Source of the DNA: Lachnospiraceae bacterium
Lineage (GTDB): Bacteria; Bacillota; Clostridia; Lachnospirales; Lachnospiraceae
Assembly (NCBI GenBank): GCA_022647575.1
Contig: JALCKY010000002.1
Span: 452,917-516,916 of the forward strand
Reading direction: 5' to 3'
DNA: 64,000 bases
The notes beneath the pieces were generated by a model that searched no databases, had not been told where the DNA came from, and saw only the letters and a list, made by a program, of their open reading frames with translations. This document shows positions 61,163 to 64,000 of the stretch, in pieces (position 1 is the stretch's first letter; each line of letters starts with the position of its first letter). Position numbers and translations under genes: made by a program.

Positions 61163-61564
61163 CTATAGCTTTGTAATCATGTGGAAAATGATGACCGCCA
61201 TGACGGATATCGCCATCGGACGATGGACTTTTGTAAGGCTGCTCTTTTTCCCATAAGCAATAAAAATCCCTAAAATCGCCGTGAGCGACATGAGCATGAC
61301 AGCGAATATGCCGGAATAAGATACCCTGACATTGATAATCTGCCAGCAAAGATGCAGAACCGCAAATGCACCGGCGCCCATGCCAAAATACCGATGATAT
61401 TTCACAAGCAGTTTCATGAAAAACTGATAGGATTTCCTGAAGGTATTGCCTTTGGGCATTTTCGCAATCCATGCTTTAAAGATACGTTTTACCAGGAAAT
61501 TCGCCACCGATATGAAATAACATATAGCCGTGGCCCAGCCAAGCACTTCCCCAAATTTGCTCAT
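61163..61564 (-). CDS. Small four-TM protein with paired His (possible b-type cytochrome)
   Basis: 133 residues, AGAGGAGAAGATCC before ATG. Four hydrophobic helices; His in YHRYFGMG, VLHLCWQ, VHRPMA and FHMITK sit in two helix pairs, a layout common for diheme b-type membrane cytochromes (inference from pattern). Promoter with TAACA repeats (61634-61695) identical in design to that of the 58-aa Cys-rich gene. Terminates in the module at 61042. Confidence 0.6.
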   Translation of the reverse strand: MSKFGEVLGWATAICYFISVANFLVKRIFKAWIAKMPKGNTFRKSYQFFMKLLVKYHRYFGMGAGAFAVLHLCWQIINVRVSYSGIFAVMLMSLTAILGIFIAYGKKSSLTKVHRPMAISVMAVIIFHMITKL

Positions 61565-61633
61565 ATGGATCTTCTCCTCTGCGTCCGGATTTTACAAACA
61601 TCAGCCTATTCATCCGTTTATCTTCGTACTGTC

Positions 61634-61695
61634 ATAATCCTTCCTGCAGATATCCATGTCAATCATTTCCCGTAAAATTTAACATAGAAATAACA
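61634..61695 (-). promoter_or_regulatory. Promoter with 11-bp-period direct repeats (copy B)
   Basis: Minus strand TTGACA (61662-61657), 17-bp spacer, GATTAT (61639-61634); upstream TTAACA (61679-61684) and ATAACA (61690-61695), read on plus, 5 bp apart. Matches 660-721 over ~45 bp at about 80%, including bases next to the -10. The rest of 61696-61952 shows only a GGGC-aaat-GCCC hairpin near 61777-61788 and no gene. Confidence 0.6.
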
Positions 61696-61952
61696 TAGCA
61701 TAAACGGCCCGGAAATTCAGTATCAGCGAAGGTCAGTGCATCTGGATCTGGGTATCTCATTATTAAATCCTCCAGGGCAAATGCCCCTGAGTAAAATATA
61801 CGAGTTTAGATGGAAGCACTTTGTAAGTACCGGTTTGCGATCCATGATACAGCAGAGCAAGTTTTCCTGATTAAAGAGCTTACTTCTGGGTGCCAATTCT
61901 GCTTGATTTTAAAGAGTTTTTCCGAGGACAGAAGAAAGTGTCGAAACAGTAT

Positions 61953-62950
61953 TTATTGATATATTTTATCTCCTATCAATTTCGTGATTTTCTCCGATTC
62001 TTCTGTCAGCGCACCGTCTTGCGTGAGGATCGGTGTATCCAATACTGATTTGATTGTCATAACCGTCTGTGCCGCACGGGCAACTGTCTTCTGGGATTCC
62101 GGCTTGTACTTGCTGTAGTCATTACCCTCCTGATTAAAGATATCCTCCATATTCCAGACCAGCGGGAGCATATATGTATCCAGATGGGCCAGCAGATTGT
62201 AGAACATATTAGATCTTCTACGGATAACCGAGCACTGCACTGAAGCCGTATCCAGCGACGCAGCTATTTCATCCGCCTGTGCCTTGTTCGCCAATGCCTT
62301 ATCCAGTTTCTCGTCCGATTTCGCGCCTACGACGAGGCCCATGACTGCCAGTGCCGGCCCGGCAATCAATCCTCCAAGTACAACTGTCCCGCCGGCCATC
62401 CCCAAGCCGCCGGCTGATAAGGCTCCGCCCCCGAAGAAGGCAAGTGTTGCATTGTATGCCGCAGCTCCGCTAAGTGTTGAGATGGCTGTTCCGGTAGATG
62501 CCGCTGCAAATGTTGCCGCCCCGCCCCAGGCAGCCAGTCCCGTCAGCACACCGCTCGCAACACCCATGGCCGTCCCACCGACGACCTGTGCCGCAAACTG
62601 TTCCAGCTGCTTCAGCTCCTTGAAATCTTCCTGCGTGATATGAAGGTTCTTGAGTTCCTCGAGACCTTCCGTGTTCCGGAAATCCACGTTCTTGATTTTT
62701 TCGAATGTGTTCAGAATCCTTTGACGCTGTTGTTCAGGACAAATATCTTTTCCAGTCCCAGGGTGTTCAGAGAATCAGATACTTCCTTTCTCTGGAGTTC
62801 AAGTTTGTCTTTGGATTTCTTCACGGAATCATTTGCCAGTGTATTGATTTTATTTGCCGTATCGTTCGTTCCGACTGCCTGCACTGTCTTCCCGGCGCCG
62901 TAAATGCCTGTCACCGCCGCAATTCCAATGAACAATAATGGTAATGGCAT
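61953..62950 (-). pseudogene. Glycine-zipper membrane protein with a single frameshift
   Basis: Two frames make one protein: 62950-62711 (PLPLLFIGIAAVTGIYGAGK, ending SVKGF) and, after a missing base near 62706-62712, NTFEKIKNVDFRNTEG… to 61953. The second part is rich in Gly/Ala helices (GGTAMGVASGVLTGLAAWGG). An inner-membrane or spore/phage-defence-type protein by appearance; function unknown. AAAGGGGAGC precedes ATG 62950. 11 bp after the TerB-like gene. Confidence 0.6.
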
Positions 62951-62961
62951 ATGCTCCCCTT

Positions 62962-63801
62962 TCAGTCTTTCAGCAGGGCCTGAATGCCCTGCATAATGAT
63001 ATTCCTGCGGTTCTCCAGCTCATCAACCTGTGTCCGTACCTCATTGTATGTCCTTCCAGATTCCTTGAGCCACTGTTCTTCCTTGGATACGGCAATCATG
63101 GTCTTCATTGCCGATTCCATTTCCTGTATGATTTCTGTCTCCACTTTCAGTTCATTTCCCGCAAATCGAATGAGATCATGCTCATCCGCAGCACAATTGC
63201 CATCCGCATAGGCTGCCGCAATCATATTCCATATTAAAAGCCGGCCGCTTACCGCTGCATCTTTCTCTTTTGAGGAATTCCAGATAGTCTTGGCAACTGT
63301 ATCATGGATATTCTGCTCATAATTCCCATTCTCAGCTGCCTGAATGACTGCCGTGCATTCAGCAATCAATGCATCCTTATCGGATGAAAAACTCGGATCA
63401 ATCTCGCTGCCTGCGGACAGGAAAACCGCTTTTTCATCTTCTGTAAAATCCCTGTCGCTGAACATCAGAAGGTATATAACTTTCATGGCATCGTGGACTG
63501 TCAGATAGTTCTGCTTCGCCTGTGCTGAATGCAGGACTTCCTTTGCTGATGCCTGGGACTCTTTCCGGTCATTATTGTGCTTTACGATTGCCTGACCTGC
63601 ATCGGATGCCATTTTGGAAAGACTGCCGGGAATATCCTTCGGGTCAATCGCGTCTGCCGTGTCTTTTACCTTGGTAACTGTATCATTTACCGCATTGGTC
63701 AGATTCTTCTGGATCTCTTTTGCATCAATGTTTTTCGTTGCTTCTGCAGCTTTAGAGGCCGCATCCGCCAGAGTCTTCGCCAAATTGTCAAATAAGGCCA
63801 T
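62962..63801 (-). CDS. TerB-like helical protein
   Basis: 279 residues, GGGAGGAAAAAAAG before ATG. First ~75 residues are an amphipathic Ala/Lys/Asp repeat region (phasin- or apolipoprotein-like), followed by a TerB-like domain: VIYLLMFSDRDFTEDEKAVF and NMIAAAYADGNCAADEHDLI with paired acidic metal-binding patterns. Tellurite-resistance-type stress protein family. Upstream of the frameshifted Gly-zipper gene in one unit. Confidence 0.75.
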   Translation of the reverse strand: MALFDNLAKTLADAASKAAEATKNIDAKEIQKNLTNAVNDTVTKVKDTADAIDPKDIPGSLSKMASDAGQAIVKHNNDRKESQASAKEVLHSAQAKQNYLTVHDAMKVIYLLMFSDRDFTEDEKAVFLSAGSEIDPSFSSDKDALIAECTAVIQAAENGNYEQNIHDTVAKTIWNSSKEKDAAVSGRLLIWNMIAAAYADGNCAADEHDLIRFAGNELKVETEIIQEMESAMKTMIAVSKEEQWLKESGRTYNEVRTQVDELENRRNIIMQGIQALLKD

Positions 63802-63814
63802 CTTTTTTTCCTCC

Positions 63815-64000
63815 CTACAGTTTCAGTGGCATGTCCGAAGACATCAGATCATCAAATTCATCCTTTGTTTCAAACTGGACTTCATGTCCCAACACACTCT
63901 AGATGGCCGCATTCCCTTTCAGATATCCGTCCGTATCATTGGCAAGGACTGATTGGTCCATGACCTGGAATCCGGCTTCAAAAGTCTCGATATGGCGGCC
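63815..64000 (-). pseudogene. C-terminal part of unknown gene with in-frame TAG (cut by window end)
   Basis: The minus frame FEAGFQVMDQSVLANDTDGY LKGNAAI then TAG at 63901-63899, then SVLGHEVQFETKDEFDDLMS and MPLKL to TAG 63815. The natural codon at the stop is probably Gln (CAG). It ends 13 bp before the TerB-like gene, so likely the same operon. The family is not recognised. Confidence 0.5.

Noticed and set aside
60960-61472. 170-codon minus-strand frame overlapping the cytochrome-like gene
   Set aside because: Runs through a terminator and promoter module and lacks a start signal; it is another frame of the real gene.

Overview
The window looks like chromosome from an anaerobic, mid-GC Bacillota, probably a gut- or mouth-type Clostridia or Negativicutes; the genus cannot be fixed from sequence alone. 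The grounds are strong AGGAGG-type ribosome binding sites, TTGACA-N17-TATAAT promoters, frequent TTG starts, HxlR and MarR regulators, a fumarate-reductase-like flavoprotein, ferredoxin-type membrane proteins and no respiratory oxidases. No rRNA gene, complete tRNA gene or CRISPR array was seen. Layout: 0-5 kb holds the end of a TetR-like regulator, a tiny Cys-rich membrane protein and a heterodimeric multidrug-type ABC exporter. At 5.1-20 kb lies a divergent catabolic/transport island. A nine-gene minus-strand operon (MBL hydrolase, peptide-type binding protein, OppBCDF-like importer, membrane protein, second MBL hydrolase, ceramidase-like hydrolase) faces a LysR regulator followed by a MATE exporter, a type-B carboxylesterase and an amidohydrolase-fold protein lacking several expected metal ligands. 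At 20-31 kb are a MarR regulator with a Cys/His head, a secreted ComEC-like hydrolase, YjbR and TIGR04076 proteins, a c-di-GMP-I-type riboswitch in front of a WYL regulator, HxlR/cupin, FtsH and peptide deformylase. At 31-43 kb are flavin reductases, an iron alcohol dehydrogenase with an AraC regulator, a fumarate-reductase-like locus carrying three frameshifts, a membrane ferredoxin protein, a decayed LytTR/DUF3021 pair and assorted small genes. At 43.3-49.6 kb a tight minus-strand cluster (PLD-helicase-DUF3427, Nudix, HNH nuclease, methyltransferase, NERD/zinc-ribbon, DUF1653) looks like a nucleic-acid defence or repair island. At 51-58 kb are a glycerate kinase beside a truncated DapA-family gene, tyrosine-recombinase and terminase remnants, a type IV toxin-antitoxin pair (AbiEi/AbiEii), RhuM and Fic. 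At 58-64 kb are a second copy of a VOC plus acetyltransferase cassette, a split GH32 sucrose hydrolase, a small His-containing membrane protein that may be a b-type cytochrome, and a TerB-like gene group. How the parts connect: the MarR gene at 20.8 kb and the ABC exporter at 0.86 kb share the same promoter architecture, a core promoter bracketed by two GGTACC-type operators about 40 bp apart, so the regulator probably controls both itself and the exporter. A second shared promoter (paired TAACA direct repeats, TTGACA, GATTAT) precedes the small Cys-rich membrane gene at 0.5 kb and the cytochrome-like gene at 61.5 kb. The window carries much evidence of duplication and decay: a duplicated 1-kb cassette, a perfect 113-bp repeat holding an intrinsic terminator, a repeated terminator/promoter module, and at least ten broken or truncated genes. 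The number of single-base frameshifts in recognisable genes means either active decay or some consensus errors in the source assembly; raw-read checking would separate these.
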